Below are positions 25,378-35,216 of a stretch of DNA of 64,000 bases, in pieces. The stretch's first letter is position 1. The number at the start of each line of letters is the position of its first letter. Source of the stretch: Blastococcus fimeti (GTDB lineage: Bacteria > Actinomycetota > Actinomycetes > Mycobacteriales > Geodermatophilaceae). The notes under the pieces were generated by a model. It saw only the letters and a list, made by a program, of their open reading frames with translations. It was not told the origin of the DNA and ran no database searches. The translations under genes and the position numbers were made by a program. The stretch is taken from the NCBI GenBank assembly GCA_900102115.1, contig FNAW01000002.1, positions 186,001 to 250,000 of the forward strand. The letters are read 5' to 3'.

Positions 25378-27222
25378 GTGACTGCCATGGACGCGGTTCT
25401 GGACGAAGCCGGGCTGACGAACGAAGCCGTTCGTGCCTACGTGAAGCACTGGGCGCAGCACACCGGCGCCGAGCGGGTCGAGGTCGTCAACGCCTCCGAC
25501 GACGCACGCCTGATCGCCGAGGCGCTCGAGGCGGGTGAGCTCCTCCCCGCGGGCGAGGGCCGCTACTACTCGCGCAGCCACCCCAAGGACACCGCCCGCT
25601 CCGAGGAGCGCACGGTCGTCGCGACGAACGACCCGGCCGACAAGGGCGAGTACAACAACTGGCGCCCGGCGTCGGAGATGCGCCCGATGCTCGAGGAGCG
25701 GATGGCCGGCAAGTCCGCGGGCAAGACGATGTACGTCGTCCCCTACGTGATGGCCCCGCCCGGCTCCCCGCTGCAGCCCTACGCCACCGGCGTGGAGCTC
25801 ACCGACACCCGCACCGTCGTGCTGCACATGATCCGCATGGCGCGGGTCGGCGTGGAGTACGTCAACGAGCTCGCCGACCCGGAGTACTTCGTCCGCGGCG
25901 TGCACGTCACCGGCGACCTCGACTCCCTGGGCCAGGGCACCGCCGAGGACCAGCGCTACTTCGTGACCGTCGCCGACGAGCGCACGATCCTGCACTACGG
26001 CTCGTCCTACGGCGGCAACGCGCTGCTGGGCAAGATCGCCCACGGCCTGCGCCAGGCGACCTATGACGGCTGGGCGTCGGGCAAGTTCCTCGCGGAGCAG
26101 TTCCTGCTGCTCGGCATCACCGACAAGCAGACCGGCCGCACGTACCACATCTGCGGCGGCATGCCGAGCGCCTCGGGCAAGACGAACCTGGCCATGATCC
26201 TGGCGCCCGACGCCCTCGGTGACCGCTACCAGGTGCACTTCTACGGCGACGACATCGCCTGGCTGTGGGTGGACCCCGAGGACGGCCGCGTCTACGCGAT
26301 CAACCCCGAGTTCGGCGCCTTCGGCGTCGCCAAGGACACCAACGAGGCCACCAACCCCACCGCCGTCGAGGCGATCGGCGAGGGCACCGGGACGATCTTC
26401 ACGAACGTCGCCTACAACGAGCAGACCCAGGACGTCTGGTGGGAGGGCAAGAGCAAGAACCCGCCCGCCGACGTCACCGGGTGGCGCGACTGGAAGGGCG
26501 AGCTGATCTCGGAGCGCTCCGAGGAGGGGAAGGGCGCCCCCTGGGCCCACCCGAACAGCCGCTTCACCACGACGCTGGCCAACATCCCGAACATCGCGCC
26601 GGACTACGAGAACCCGAAGGGCGTGCCGGTCGACGCGATCATCTTCGGCGGGCGCACCCGTGACCGCGAGCCGCTGATCCGCGCGATCACCGACCTCGCC
26701 GAGGGCGTCTACGACGGCCTCACCCTGGGCGCGGAGGCGACCTTCGCCGCCGAGGGGACCGAGGGCGTCCTGCGGTACGACCCGATGTCGATGCGGCCGT
26801 TCATGGCCTACTCCGAGGGCCGCTACGCCGAGCACTGGATGAAGATCATCGGCGCCGCCCAGGACCAGCCGATCTTCGCCCACGTGAACTGGTTCCAGCG
26901 CGGCGAGGACGGCCGCTTCCTGTGGCCGGGCTACCGGGACAACCTCCGCCCGCTGCTGTGGCTCATGCAGCTGCGCAACGGCGAGGTCACCGGCCGGCAG
27001 ACCCCGGTGGGCATCGTGCCGACCAAGGAGGAGCTGCAGCTCGAGGGCATGGACGACCTCCGTCCGGACGACCTGGAGACGCTCCTGACGATCGACACCC
27101 ACCGCTGGCAGCAGGAGATGGCGCACCGCGAGCAGCACCTCTCGCTGTTCCGCGACATGCCCGAGGAGATCTGGGCGGCGCACCGCCGCGTCTCCGAGGC
27201 CCTGGACGCCGAGGCGAAGTGA
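25378..27222 (+). CDS. pckG: Phosphoenolpyruvate carboxykinase (GTP), P-loop Cys replaced by Ser
   Basis: 614 residues, the usual size for the GTP enzyme, which converts oxaloacetate and GTP to phosphoenolpyruvate in gluconeogenesis. Clear family motifs: NNWRPASEMRPML, GSSYGGNALLGKI, P-loop MPSASGKTNLAM, kinase-2/metal GDDIAWL, YAINPEFGAFGV, FGGRTRDREPL and HVNWFQRGEDGRFLWPGY. The P-loop Cys that is nearly universal in GTP-PEPCK (PSACGKTN) is Ser here (about residue 266). GTG 25378 follows GGAGAGGATCCTC; an ATG five codons earlier (25363) has no such site. A 19-bp terminator follows. Confidence 0.93.
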   Translation: MTAMDAVLDEAGLTNEAVRAYVKHWAQHTGAERVEVVNASDDARLIAEALEAGELLPAGEGRYYSRSHPKDTARSEERTVVATNDPADKGEYNNWRPASEMRPMLEERMAGKSAGKTMYVVPYVMAPPGSPLQPYATGVELTDTRTVVLHMIRMARVGVEYVNELADPEYFVRGVHVTGDLDSLGQGTAEDQRYFVTVADERTILHYGSSYGGNALLGKIAHGLRQATYDGWASGKFLAEQFLLLGITDKQTGRTYHICGGMPSASGKTNLAMILAPDALGDRYQVHFYGDDIAWLWVDPEDGRVYAINPEFGAFGVAKDTNEATNPTAVEAIGEGTGTIFTNVAYNEQTQDVWWEGKSKNPPADVTGWRDWKGELISERSEEGKGAPWAHPNSRFTTTLANIPNIAPDYENPKGVPVDAIIFGGRTRDREPLIRAITDLAEGVYDGLTLGAEATFAAEGTEGVLRYDPMSMRPFMAYSEGRYAEHWMKIIGAAQDQPIFAHVNWFQRGEDGRFLWPGYRDNLRPLLWLMQLRNGEVTGRQTPVGIVPTKEELQLEGMDDLRPDDLETLLTIDTHRWQQEMAHREQHLSLFRDMPEEIWAAHRRVSEALDAEAK

Positions 27223-27250
27223 TCGCCGGAGGGCTCGCACCCTCCTGAAC

Positions 27251-27293
27251 GACGACGAAGGCCCCGACCCCCGCGGTCGGGGCCTTCGTCGTC
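27251..27293 (+). terminator. Strong hairpin terminator after pckG
   Basis: A perfect 19-bp stem (27251-27269 with 27275-27293; arms begin GACGACGAAGGCCCCGACC) around a five-base loop, 28 bases after the pckG stop. It should stop transcription from either direction. Confidence 0.9.
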
Positions 27294-27323
27294 CCACGAG
27301 CGGCGTCCCCCGTGGGCACCGAC

Positions 27324-27372
27324 TGCGACGAACCCGTGGTGATCAACCCGTGATGGCCACGGGTTCGTCGCA
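27324..27372. repeat. 16-bp perfect inverted repeat at the head of the sigma remnant
   Basis: TGCGACGAACCCGTGG (27324-27339) and its exact complement CCACGGGTTCGTCGCA (27357-27372) flank 17 bases. It lies 30 bases after the pckG terminator and overlaps the possible early start codons of the decayed sigma-factor frame. It could be a second terminator, an old operator, or the trace of a mobile repeat; I see no other copy in the window. Confidence 0.6.
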
Positions 27373-27403
27373 CTCGCTGCGTCGTGGCCGGATCGGGCAG
27401 GGC

Positions 27404-27882
27404 GTGACGTTCGAGGAGTTCGTGGCCGCGCAGGGGGCTGCCCTGCTGCGGCTGGCGTTCGTCCTGACAGGTGACCGGCACCTCGCGGAGGACCTGGCCC
27501 AGACGGCGCTCGCCGATGCCTACCGGCACTGGAAGAAGGTGACGGCGGCGCAGGACCCGCAGGCCTACGTGCGCCGGATGCTGGTGAACGCGCACCTGAG
27601 CTGGCGACGGCGCCGGTCGATCCGACGGCGCAGGCGGGGGAAGCGCGTCGACCGCTGCCGCCGACTGCAGCCTCGCCGTCGACTTCGACGGCAGCGTGTA
27701 CGTCGCCCTCTCCGAGGAGACGAGGTGGGTCACCGCGTCGGCGTACCCCGGATACGACCCGGAGCAGGTCCTCACGGCCCCGATCCGGAGGGCGTCCTCG
27801 TGCTGGTCTCCGCGGACCTGCCCCGCGAGCAGCGACTGCCGATCATCGCGGCCTCCAGCAGGCCGACGCCGCCGCGGGCTGA
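27404..27882 (+). pseudogene. Decayed SigE-family ECF sigma factor fused to remnants of a second gene
   Basis: From GTG 27404 the frame gives sigma region 2 (FEEFVAAQGAALLRLAFVLT, then HLAEDLAQTALADAYRHWKK and AYVRRMLVNAHLSWRRRR) and then dissolves into Arg-rich noise at about 27615; region 4 is absent. Downstream, coding-like sequence continues in three different frames: ADCSLAVDFDGSVYVALSEE up to about 27777, then PEGVLVLVSADLPREQRLP up to about 27855, then LQQADAAAG and a TGA at 27880-27882. This reads as an internal deletion joining a sigma gene to the end of a neighbouring lipoprotein-like gene, followed by at least two frameshifts. Confidence 0.75.
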
Positions 27883-27895
27883 GCCGGGAACGACG

Positions 27896-27925
27896 AAGGG
27901 CCCCGACCGGGTGGTCGGGGCCCTT
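27896..27925 (-). terminator. Terminator of the principal sigma factor gene
   Basis: A 13-bp perfect stem AAGGGCCCCGACC / GGTCGGGGCCCTT around GGGT, 13 bases beyond the stop of the sigma factor gene on the minus strand, followed in that direction by a T-containing CGTCGTT. Confidence 0.88.
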
Positions 27926-27938
27926 GGTCCGGCGTTGC

Positions 27939-29264
<1,326 letters not shown>

Positions 29265-29422
29265 CGTCGCCTCTCGTGACGGTGTCGGACGGCGTCGCGG
29301 GGACCTGCAGTCCTGGCGGAGAGGCCGGCGCGTGCGCGACGAGGAGCCGGCACGTGCTGAGGGTGGGGAGCGGATGTCCTGCGGTACCGGCCTGATCGGC
29401 GCGTTCCCGGGGACGACGACCC

Positions 29423-29428
29423 ATTTTA
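29423..29428 (-). promoter_or_regulatory. Probable -10 box of the sigma factor gene
   Basis: Read on the minus strand, TAAAAT inside an otherwise very GC-rich region (GGGCTAAAATGGG) lies about 160 bases upstream of the sigA ATG. It is the most AT-rich hexamer of the intergenic region. I cannot name a convincing -35. Confidence 0.5.
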
Positions 29429-29530
29429 GCCCTCGTCGCCCGACGATGCCGCCACCCGTCCACCGAGCCGCCCCCTCGGGGTGGCATTTCGGCCTGGGAC
29501 AGGGCCGTTCAGACGCCGTTCAGGTGCCGT

Positions 29531-30400
29531 TCAAGTGCCGATCTCGGTGCGGACGGCATACAGCTCGGGGAAGAACGTGAGATCGAGCGCGCGCCTCAGG
29601 AACCCCACCCCTGACGAGCCGCCGGTCCCGGTCTTGGCGCCGATCGTCCGCTGGACGGTGAGCAGGTGGCGGAACCGCCACATCTGGAAGTTGTCCTCGA
29701 TGTCCACCAGGCTCTCGCACGCCTCGTAGACCCCCCACGGGGTCTCGGTAGCCTCGTAGATGCGCCGGAACACCGGCACCAGCCCGGCCTCGAACCGCCA
29801 TGGCTCCCGGACGTCGCGGGCCAGCACGGCCTCGGGGACGTCGAAGCCCGCGCGGGCCAGCAGCCGGAGGAACTCGTCGTAGAGCGTCGGGGCCTCGAGC
29901 AGCTCGGCCAGCAGCTGCCGGGCGGCGGGCTCGGCGTCGAAGACCTGGAGCATCGCGGCGTTCTTGTTGCCCAGGACGAACTCCACCGCCCGGTACTGGT
30001 GGGACTGGAAGCCCGACGCGTTCCCGAGCGCGCCGCGGAACTGCGCGTACTCGCGGGGCGTGAGGGTGGCCAGCACCGACCACTGCTCGGTGAGCGTCCG
30101 CTGGATGTTCTTGACCCGGGCGAGGCACTTGAGCGCGGGATCGAGGTCGTCGGCAGCGAGGTAGCCCCGTGCGGCCAGGAGCTCGTGCAGCACGAGCTTG
30201 AGCCAGAGCTCGCTGGTCTGGTGCTGGACGATGAACAGCAGCTCGTCGTGGTGCTCGGGTCGGCTGCGCGGGTGCTGGGCCGCCAGGAGCTGGTCCAGGC
30301 CGAGGTAACCGCCGTAGCTGCGGTCGGCGGCCAGATCGGTCCGGATGGACTGCTCCAGGGCGCGCTCGGCGCGGTCCGGGTCGTCGGGAGCGGAGGGCAT
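29531..30400 (-). CDS. kynA: Tryptophan 2,3-dioxygenase
   Basis: 289 residues. Family signatures: YGGYLGLDQLLAAQHPRSRP, DELLFIVQHQTSELWLKLVL, SGFQSHQYRAVEFVLG and, at the end, EDNFQMWRFRHLLTVQRTIG and GTGGSSGVGFLRRAL. The haem-ligand His is in MWRFRHL. It opens the indole ring of tryptophan to N-formylkynurenine, the first step of the kynurenine route. ATG 30400 fits the family length; no kynureninase or formamidase gene is adjacent. It is divergent from mqo. Confidence 0.95.
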   Translation of the reverse strand: MPSAPDDPDRAERALEQSIRTDLAADRSYGGYLGLDQLLAAQHPRSRPEHHDELLFIVQHQTSELWLKLVLHELLAARGYLAADDLDPALKCLARVKNIQRTLTEQWSVLATLTPREYAQFRGALGNASGFQSHQYRAVEFVLGNKNAAMLQVFDAEPAARQLLAELLEAPTLYDEFLRLLARAGFDVPEAVLARDVREPWRFEAGLVPVFRRIYEATETPWGVYEACESLVDIEDNFQMWRFRHLLTVQRTIGAKTGTGGSSGVGFLRRALDLTFFPELYAVRTEIGT

Positions 30401-30640
30401 GCCCGAAACGCTAGCCCTCGCGGAGGAGGCGCCGACCTCCTCTGGAAGAGTGATCCGGCGTGCCGGCACGGCCGGGGCCCGAGCGGGGAAATCCCACGTC
30501 CGGCGACCCGGCGGACGTGGTGCCTGCGCGGAGGCGAGATAGGTCACACCGTCGGAGCCGCACCTCGACGGTCGTTTCGTCCGACCATCTAGGGTGCGGC
30601 GCTCCTTGGCGCCCTCCCGCGGTAGGCCAGAGAGGCAGAC

Positions 30641-32143
30641 GTGACTTCGAGTCCCGGCGTTGTAGCTGACAGCGCGAACCCCGATGTGGTGCTCGTGGGT
30701 GGCGGCATCATGAGCGCCACCCTCGCCGCGCTGTTCGGCATCGTGGCGCCCGACTGGTCGGTCACGGTCTTCGAAGCCGGCCCGGCGCTGGCCGGCGAGA
30801 GCTCCGACGCCTGGAACAACGCCGGCACCGGTCACTCCGCGCTCTGCGAGCTCAACTACACCCCGGCCGGGCCCGACGGCCGGGTGGACGCGGCCAAGGC
30901 CGTCTCGATCAACGAGCAGTTCCAGGTGTCGCGCCAGTTCTGGTCCCACCTGGTCCGCCGCGGGATGACCGGCTCGCCCCGGGACTTCATCTCCCCCGTC
31001 CCGCACGTCAGTTTCGTCACCGGCGACGAGGGCCGCCGCTACATGCGCGCCCGCTACGACGCGCTGAAGGCCCAGCCGCTGTTCGCCGAGCTGGAGCACG
31101 CCGAGGACCACGGCGTCCTCGCCCAGTGGATCCCGCTGGTGATGGCCGGCCGCGACCCGCAGCAGGCCGTGGCGGCCACCCGCTCCGTCGCGGGCACCGA
31201 CGTCAACTTCGGGGCCCTGACCAAGCTGCTGCTGGCCGACGCCGAGACCCGCGGCGTCGCCGCGCACACCCACCAGCGCGTCGAGGAGATCGAGCGCGAG
31301 ACCGACGGCCGCTGGAAGGTGACCGTCAAGGACACCCGCTCCGGCGAGCCCCGGACGGTGCGCGCCCGCTTCGTGTTCGTCGGCGCCGGCGGCGGTGCGC
31401 TGCCGCTGCTGCAGCGCACCGGCATCCCGGAGATCGCCGGTTTCGGCGGCTTCCCGGTCAGCGGCATGTTCCTGCGGACCACCTCCCAGGAGCTGGTCGC
31501 GAAGCACCAGGCGAAGGTGTACGGCCAGGCGGCGGTGGGCGCTCCCCCGATGTCGGTGCCGCACCTGGACCTGCGGCTCATCGACGACGAGTACTCGCTG
31601 CTGTTCGGCCCCTATGCCGGCTTCTCGCCCAAGTTCCTCAAGGCCGGTTCGATGTTCGACCTGCCGCTGAGCGTGCGCCCGAACAACCTGGGTTCGATGC
31701 TCGGCGTCGCCCGCACCGAGCTGGCGCTCACCAAGTACCTCATCAAGGAGCTCCTGCAGTCCCGCGCGGCCCGCCACCGCACGCTCCAGGGCTTCGTGCC
31801 CGAGGCCGAGGAGCACGACTGGGACATGATCACCGCCGGCCAGCGGGTCCAGGTGATCAAGCGCGACCCGTCCACGGGCAAGGGCATGCTCCAGTTCGGC
31901 ACCGAGCTGATCGTGGGCGCCGACGGCACCATCGCCGGCCTGCTCGGGGCCTCCCCCGGAGCCTCCACCGCCGTCGCGGCGATGCTGACGCTGCTCGAGC
32001 GCTGCTTCCCCGACCGGGCCGACGCCTGGCGTCCGCTGATCCAGGAGGCGATCCCCTCCTACGGCCACAAGCTGTCGGAGGAGCCGGAGCTCCTGGCACA
32101 GGTCCGCAAGGACACGATGGAGACCCTCGAACTCGACGGCTGA
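30641..32143 (+). CDS. mqo: Malate:quinone oxidoreductase
   Basis: 500 residues, full length for Mqo. N-terminal FAD-binding motif VVLVGGGIMSATLAALFGIV, then AGESSDAWNNAGTGHSALCELNYTP split over the usual conserved block, QFWSHLVRRGM, and C-terminal GASPGASTAVAAML. It oxidises malate to oxaloacetate at the membrane and passes electrons to the quinone pool. GTG 30641 follows AGAGAGGCAGAC. With PEP carboxykinase nearby it could feed oxaloacetate to gluconeogenesis. TAGGGT at 30590-30595 is a candidate -10. Confidence 0.95.
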   Translation: MTSSPGVVADSANPDVVLVGGGIMSATLAALFGIVAPDWSVTVFEAGPALAGESSDAWNNAGTGHSALCELNYTPAGPDGRVDAAKAVSINEQFQVSRQFWSHLVRRGMTGSPRDFISPVPHVSFVTGDEGRRYMRARYDALKAQPLFAELEHAEDHGVLAQWIPLVMAGRDPQQAVAATRSVAGTDVNFGALTKLLLADAETRGVAAHTHQRVEEIERETDGRWKVTVKDTRSGEPRTVRARFVFVGAGGGALPLLQRTGIPEIAGFGGFPVSGMFLRTTSQELVAKHQAKVYGQAAVGAPPMSVPHLDLRLIDDEYSLLFGPYAGFSPKFLKAGSMFDLPLSVRPNNLGSMLGVARTELALTKYLIKELLQSRAARHRTLQGFVPEAEEHDWDMITAGQRVQVIKRDPSTGKGMLQFGTELIVGADGTIAGLLGASPGASTAVAAMLTLLERCFPDRADAWRPLIQEAIPSYGHKLSEEPELLAQVRKDTMETLELDG

Positions 32144-32343
32144 ACCGCCGTCCGGGGACCGGGCTACCGCTCCGGGCCGAAAGCAGGGTAGGGTTCTCCT
32201 CGGTCGCTGTTGTACCTCTGCTCGTTCTCGAACGTCCGCAGTCGTCTCTGCCCTGACGTTCCTCTCGGTCCTGCCGGTCGGTGCGGCGGCCCCGGATCAG
32301 CGAGTGCCGATCCGGTCACCTCCAGCACGGAAGAAGTAACGAC

Positions 32344-32547
32344 ATGGCTCAGGGCACTGTGAAGTGGTTCAACGCGGAGAAGGGCTTCGGGTTCATCGCC
32401 CAGGACGGCGGCGGCGCCGACGTCTTCTGCCACTACTCCGCCATCGTCAGCGACGGCTACCGCTCGCTCGACGAGGGCCAGCAGGTCGAGTTCGACGTCA
32501 CGCAGGGCCAGAAGGGCCCGCAGGCGGAGAACGTTCGCCCCATCTGA
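32344..32547 (+). CDS. Cold shock protein (CspA family)
   Basis: 67 residues, a complete OB-fold cold-shock domain: [20 protein letters not shown] carries RNP1 (KGFGFI), and DVFCHYSAI carries RNP2 with Cys where Val is usual. It binds single-stranded RNA/DNA as a chaperone. It has a long untranslated leader (about 150 bases if TAGGGT at 32189 is the -10), as is common for cold-shock mRNAs, an AGAAG site before the ATG, and a hairpin terminator. Confidence 0.95.
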   Translation: MAQGTVKWFNAEKGFGFIAQDGGGADVFCHYSAIVSDGYRSLDEGQQVEFDVTQGQKGPQAENVRPI

Positions 32548-32565
32548 TCTGAACTGATCCCCGCC

Positions 32566-32598
32566 GGGGGTCACGGCGCCTCGTGCGCCGTGGCCCCC
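32566..32598 (+). terminator. Terminator after the cold shock gene
   Basis: A 14-bp stem with one G-T pair (GGGGGTCACGGCGC / GCGCCGTGGCCCCC) around CTCGT, 18 bases after the stop, followed by GTCGGCGTTTCC. Confidence 0.85.
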
Positions 32599-32644
32599 GT
32601 CGGCGTTTCCGGGGTCGGCACGGCCGGGGTCAGCACAGCCGGGG

Positions 32645-33088
32645 TCACTCCAGGGTGACCGCCACCGTCGCGGCCAGCTCCCGGACGGCATCCAGGTCGG
32701 CCGGGGACCCCGCCCCGGTGAGGCTCAGCGGCGCGGCCACCTGCTTCCAGCGCAGCGCCCCGGTGATCCGGGCGATGCTCGCCAGCGCGCCGGCGGTGTC
32801 ATCGTTGCCGTGCACGTAGACCCCGTAGGGCAGCCCTCCCGTCGCGTCCAGGCACGGGTAGTAGACGGTGTCGAAGAAGTGCTTGAGGGCTCCCGACATG
32901 TAGCCGATGTTGGCCGGCGTCCCGAGCAGCACGCCATCGGCGGCCAGCACGTCGGCCGCACCCGCCGATAGCGCCGGCCGCAGAACCAGCTCGGTGCCCT
33001 CGACCAGCGCGACGCCTTCCTTCACCGCCTCGAGCACCGCCTGCAGCGCGGGCGAGGGCGTGTGGTGGACGACGAGCAGACGGGCCAT
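32645..33088 (-). CDS. Flavodoxin-like/NADPH-dependent FMN reductase-type protein
   Basis: 147 residues with the flavodoxin-type fold: LLVVHHTPSPALQAVLEAVKEG (phosphate-binding loop), DGVLLGTPANIGYMSGALKHFFDTVYY split over the FMN loop with the WrbA/flavodoxin-like TPxxxGxMSGxLKxFFD pattern, and YVHGNDDTAGAL. It probably binds FMN and carries electrons or reduces flavins; the partner is not known. It is convergent with the cold shock gene and lies 17 bp downstream of ltrA on the same strand. Confidence 0.82.
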   Translation of the reverse strand: MARLLVVHHTPSPALQAVLEAVKEGVALVEGTELVLRPALSAGAADVLAADGVLLGTPANIGYMSGALKHFFDTVYYPCLDATGGLPYGVYVHGNDDTAGALASIARITGALRWKQVAAPLSLTGAGSPADLDAVRELAATVAVTLE

Positions 33089-33105
33089 GCCCGCATTCTC
33101 CGCGG

Positions 33106-34323
33106 TCAGGGGGGGTCGACCTCCAGCCGGCCCGTCGCCCGCTCGGCGCTGCCCACAGCGACGACCACGACCACCAGCGCGGCCAGGACGCCGACGATCA
33201 CGGTGGCCGGCAGCTCCAGGACGGCGTCGAGGCCGGCCACGACGGCGGCGACCACCGGCCACCACCATCCGCGGCGGGTGCCCTCCGACATGCCGGCGTC
33301 GGTGATGACGACGGACGCGAGGTAGACCGCCACCCCGCCGGACAGCAGCAGGCGCGTCCCTATGGGGACCTCGCCCGCTCCGCTCTGGACGACCGCCAGC
33401 TCGACCCCCGCACCCACGGTGGCCAGCGCCAGCGTGAGCGGCAGCTGACCGAAGACGTAGACGTCGTGCGCGTGCCTGTTCCGCTCACCGCCGTGCTCGT
33501 TGAGCAGCTGCTTCGCCCGCGCCCCGGCCAGGTCGAAGTAGCTCCACCACAGCGCTGCGGCCAGCACGAAGGACAGGACGCCGACCAGGACCGCCGACGC
33601 CGTCCACTTCGCGTCGCTCAGGCCGTGCGCGATTCCCGCCACCGACTCGCCCAGCACCAGGATCACGAACAGCGCGAAACGTTCGGGCAGGTGCTCGACG
33701 TGCAGCGGCACATCGGCATCCACCCGCGTCGCCAGGAGCGGGACGAGCGCCTCGACGAGCACGGCCGCGCCCCAGAGCGCGAAGCCCACCTCGTGGGGGA
33801 CGGCGAGCGACAGCGCCCACAGGAGCGCGCCGACCGCCGTCCCGATCAGGTACAGCCGGGTCACCGGCCGCGCCTCGAGGACGTGCTTGTGGGCGCGCCG
33901 GTACTGGAGCAGCAGCATCGCCCGCAGCAGGAGCTGGCAGAGCACGAAGATCGTGTAGCGCTCCCCCGTCGCCTCGGGTGCCGTGGCGGCCAGCCCGATG
34001 ACCGCCGCCATGCTGCCGAGCTTGTACAGGCGGTAGACGACGTCGTCGTGGTCGAAGCGGTTGGCGTAGAGCGTCGAGCTCACCCAGGACCACCAGACCA
34101 GCGCGAACAGGCCGGCGAAGGTGGCCTCGCCCCGCCACGTCACCTCCTCCCGCAGCGTGATGGCCAGCTCCGCGACGACGAGGACGAAGGCCAGGTCGAA
34201 GAAGAGCTCGAGCCGGGAGGCGGAGCGCTCGTCGTCGGTGCGGAGCTCCGGCGCGCGGACCGCTCCGCCGCCGGTGACGGCGGTGAGCATGCGCCGCAGG
34301 AAGGTGTCGCCCACTGCACCCAC
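33106..34323 (-). CDS. Low temperature requirement protein A (LtrA) family membrane protein
   Basis: 405 residues with about ten hydrophobic helices. Family motifs: ASRLELFFDLAFVLVVAEL near the N-terminus, WWSWVSSTLYANRFDHDDVVYRL, PERFALFVILVLGESVAGIA and ALWWSYFDL. The ELFFDLxFV and ERxxLFxILVLGES signatures define LtrA. It was first linked to growth at low temperature in Listeria; the molecular function is unknown. An internal ATG at 34290 is an alternative start. Confidence 0.92.
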   Translation of the reverse strand: MGAVGDTFLRRMLTAVTGGGAVRAPELRTDDERSASRLELFFDLAFVLVVAELAITLREEVTWRGEATFAGLFALVWWSWVSSTLYANRFDHDDVVYRLYKLGSMAAVIGLAATAPEATGERYTIFVLCQLLLRAMLLLQYRRAHKHVLEARPVTRLYLIGTAVGALLWALSLAVPHEVGFALWGAAVLVEALVPLLATRVDADVPLHVEHLPERFALFVILVLGESVAGIAHGLSDAKWTASAVLVGVLSFVLAAALWWSYFDLAGARAKQLLNEHGGERNRHAHDVYVFGQLPLTLALATVGAGVELAVVQSGAGEVPIGTRLLLSGGVAVYLASVVITDAGMSEGTRRGWWWPVVAAVVAGLDAVLELPATVIVGVLAALVVVVVAVGSAERATGRLEVDPP

Positions 34324-34403
34324 CCCCTCCGCGCGGCGGTGGTGCGGCGCGGTCGGGCCGCAGCTACCCCCTCACCCGGACTCCATGCGCCCGGGCTGCA
34401 GGG

Positions 34404-35216
34404 TCAGGCGGGCAGCTGACCCCGGGCGACGACGTCGGTGGGCGCCTCGGGTGCGCGCCGCCCCGGTTCGAGGCTGATCCCGTAGCCGGGGAAGTCGTCG
34501 GCCCCCTCCACCTCCAGGGTGCGCAGCTGCAGCCCGTCCTCGGTGACGTCGAACGCACCCAGCGCCTTCGGCGTGCCCTGGTCCAGGCCCCACAGGACGT
34601 AGGTCTCGGCGTCGCGGTCGTTGGCGTCCAGTCCGTGGCTGATCAGCTGCACACCGTCGTCCCGGGTCAGGAGCGTGGCCACGGTGTGGCCGTCGGGAGC
34701 CGCGACGGGGACCACCGTCGCCGGGCCGGGGCGCAGCAGCTGCTCGACCAGCGCCGCCTGCGAGGCGGCGGCCTGCCGCGCCTCGTCGCGGTCACCGATG
34801 AGGAGGGCCGTCCGGCCGCCCAGGCTCACGACCGCGGCGACCGCGGCCGCCACGAGCACCGCCGTCCAGCGCCGACGGGGCACGGGCATCACCGCGGGTG
34901 CGGATGCGGGTGCCGGTGCGAGGACGGGTCGCGTGGCCGGCGCAGCGGGTGCGGCCGGGTCGTCCTGCGGCGTGCGGGCCACCTCGGCACGCAGCCGCTC
35001 GCCCAGCGCCGGCGGCGGCTCGGCGGACGGCGCCGCGCCGGCCAGGGCGGCCATGACCTCGGTCGTCTCCTCGACCACCTGCCGGCAGCGCGCGCAGCCC
35101 TCCAGGTGCCGGGCGAACAGCTCGGCGTCCTCCGGCTCCAGGGCGTGCAGCGCCCAGCCGACCGCCAGCTCCTCGGACGCCTCGCCGTGCCCGGGGCCGG
35201 TCAGGGGGGCGTTCAT
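34404..35216 (-). CDS. Anti-sigma factor, RskA-like, with zinc anti-sigma motif
   Basis: 270 residues: cytosolic N-terminal anti-sigma domain with the H-x3-C-x2-C zinc motif (HLEGCARCRQVVEE, about residues 37-50), a Pro/Ala-rich linker, one membrane helix (WTAVLVAAAVAAVVSLGG, about 120-138), and an external RskA-type domain (ETYVLWGLDQGTPKALGAF; VEGADDFPGYGISLEPG). It should hold the adjacent ECF sigma factor inactive until a signal at the envelope triggers release or proteolysis. Its ATG overlaps the sigma stop (ATGA). Confidence 0.92.
   Translation of the reverse strand: MNAPLTGPGHGEASEELAVGWALHALEPEDAELFARHLEGCARCRQVVEETTEVMAALAGAAPSAEPPPALGERLRAEVARTPQDDPAAPAAPATRPVLAPAPASAPAVMPVPRRRWTAVLVAAAVAAVVSLGGRTALLIGDRDEARQAAASQAALVEQLLRPGPATVVPVAAPDGHTVATLLTRDDGVQLISHGLDANDRDAETYVLWGLDQGTPKALGAFDVTEDGLQLRTLEVEGADDFPGYGISLEPGRRAPEAPTDVVARGQLPA

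Noticed and set aside
30401..32068. Upstream extension of tryptophan dioxygenase to an 845-codon protein
   Set aside because: The extension is antisense to mqo; ATG 30400 gives the family length.
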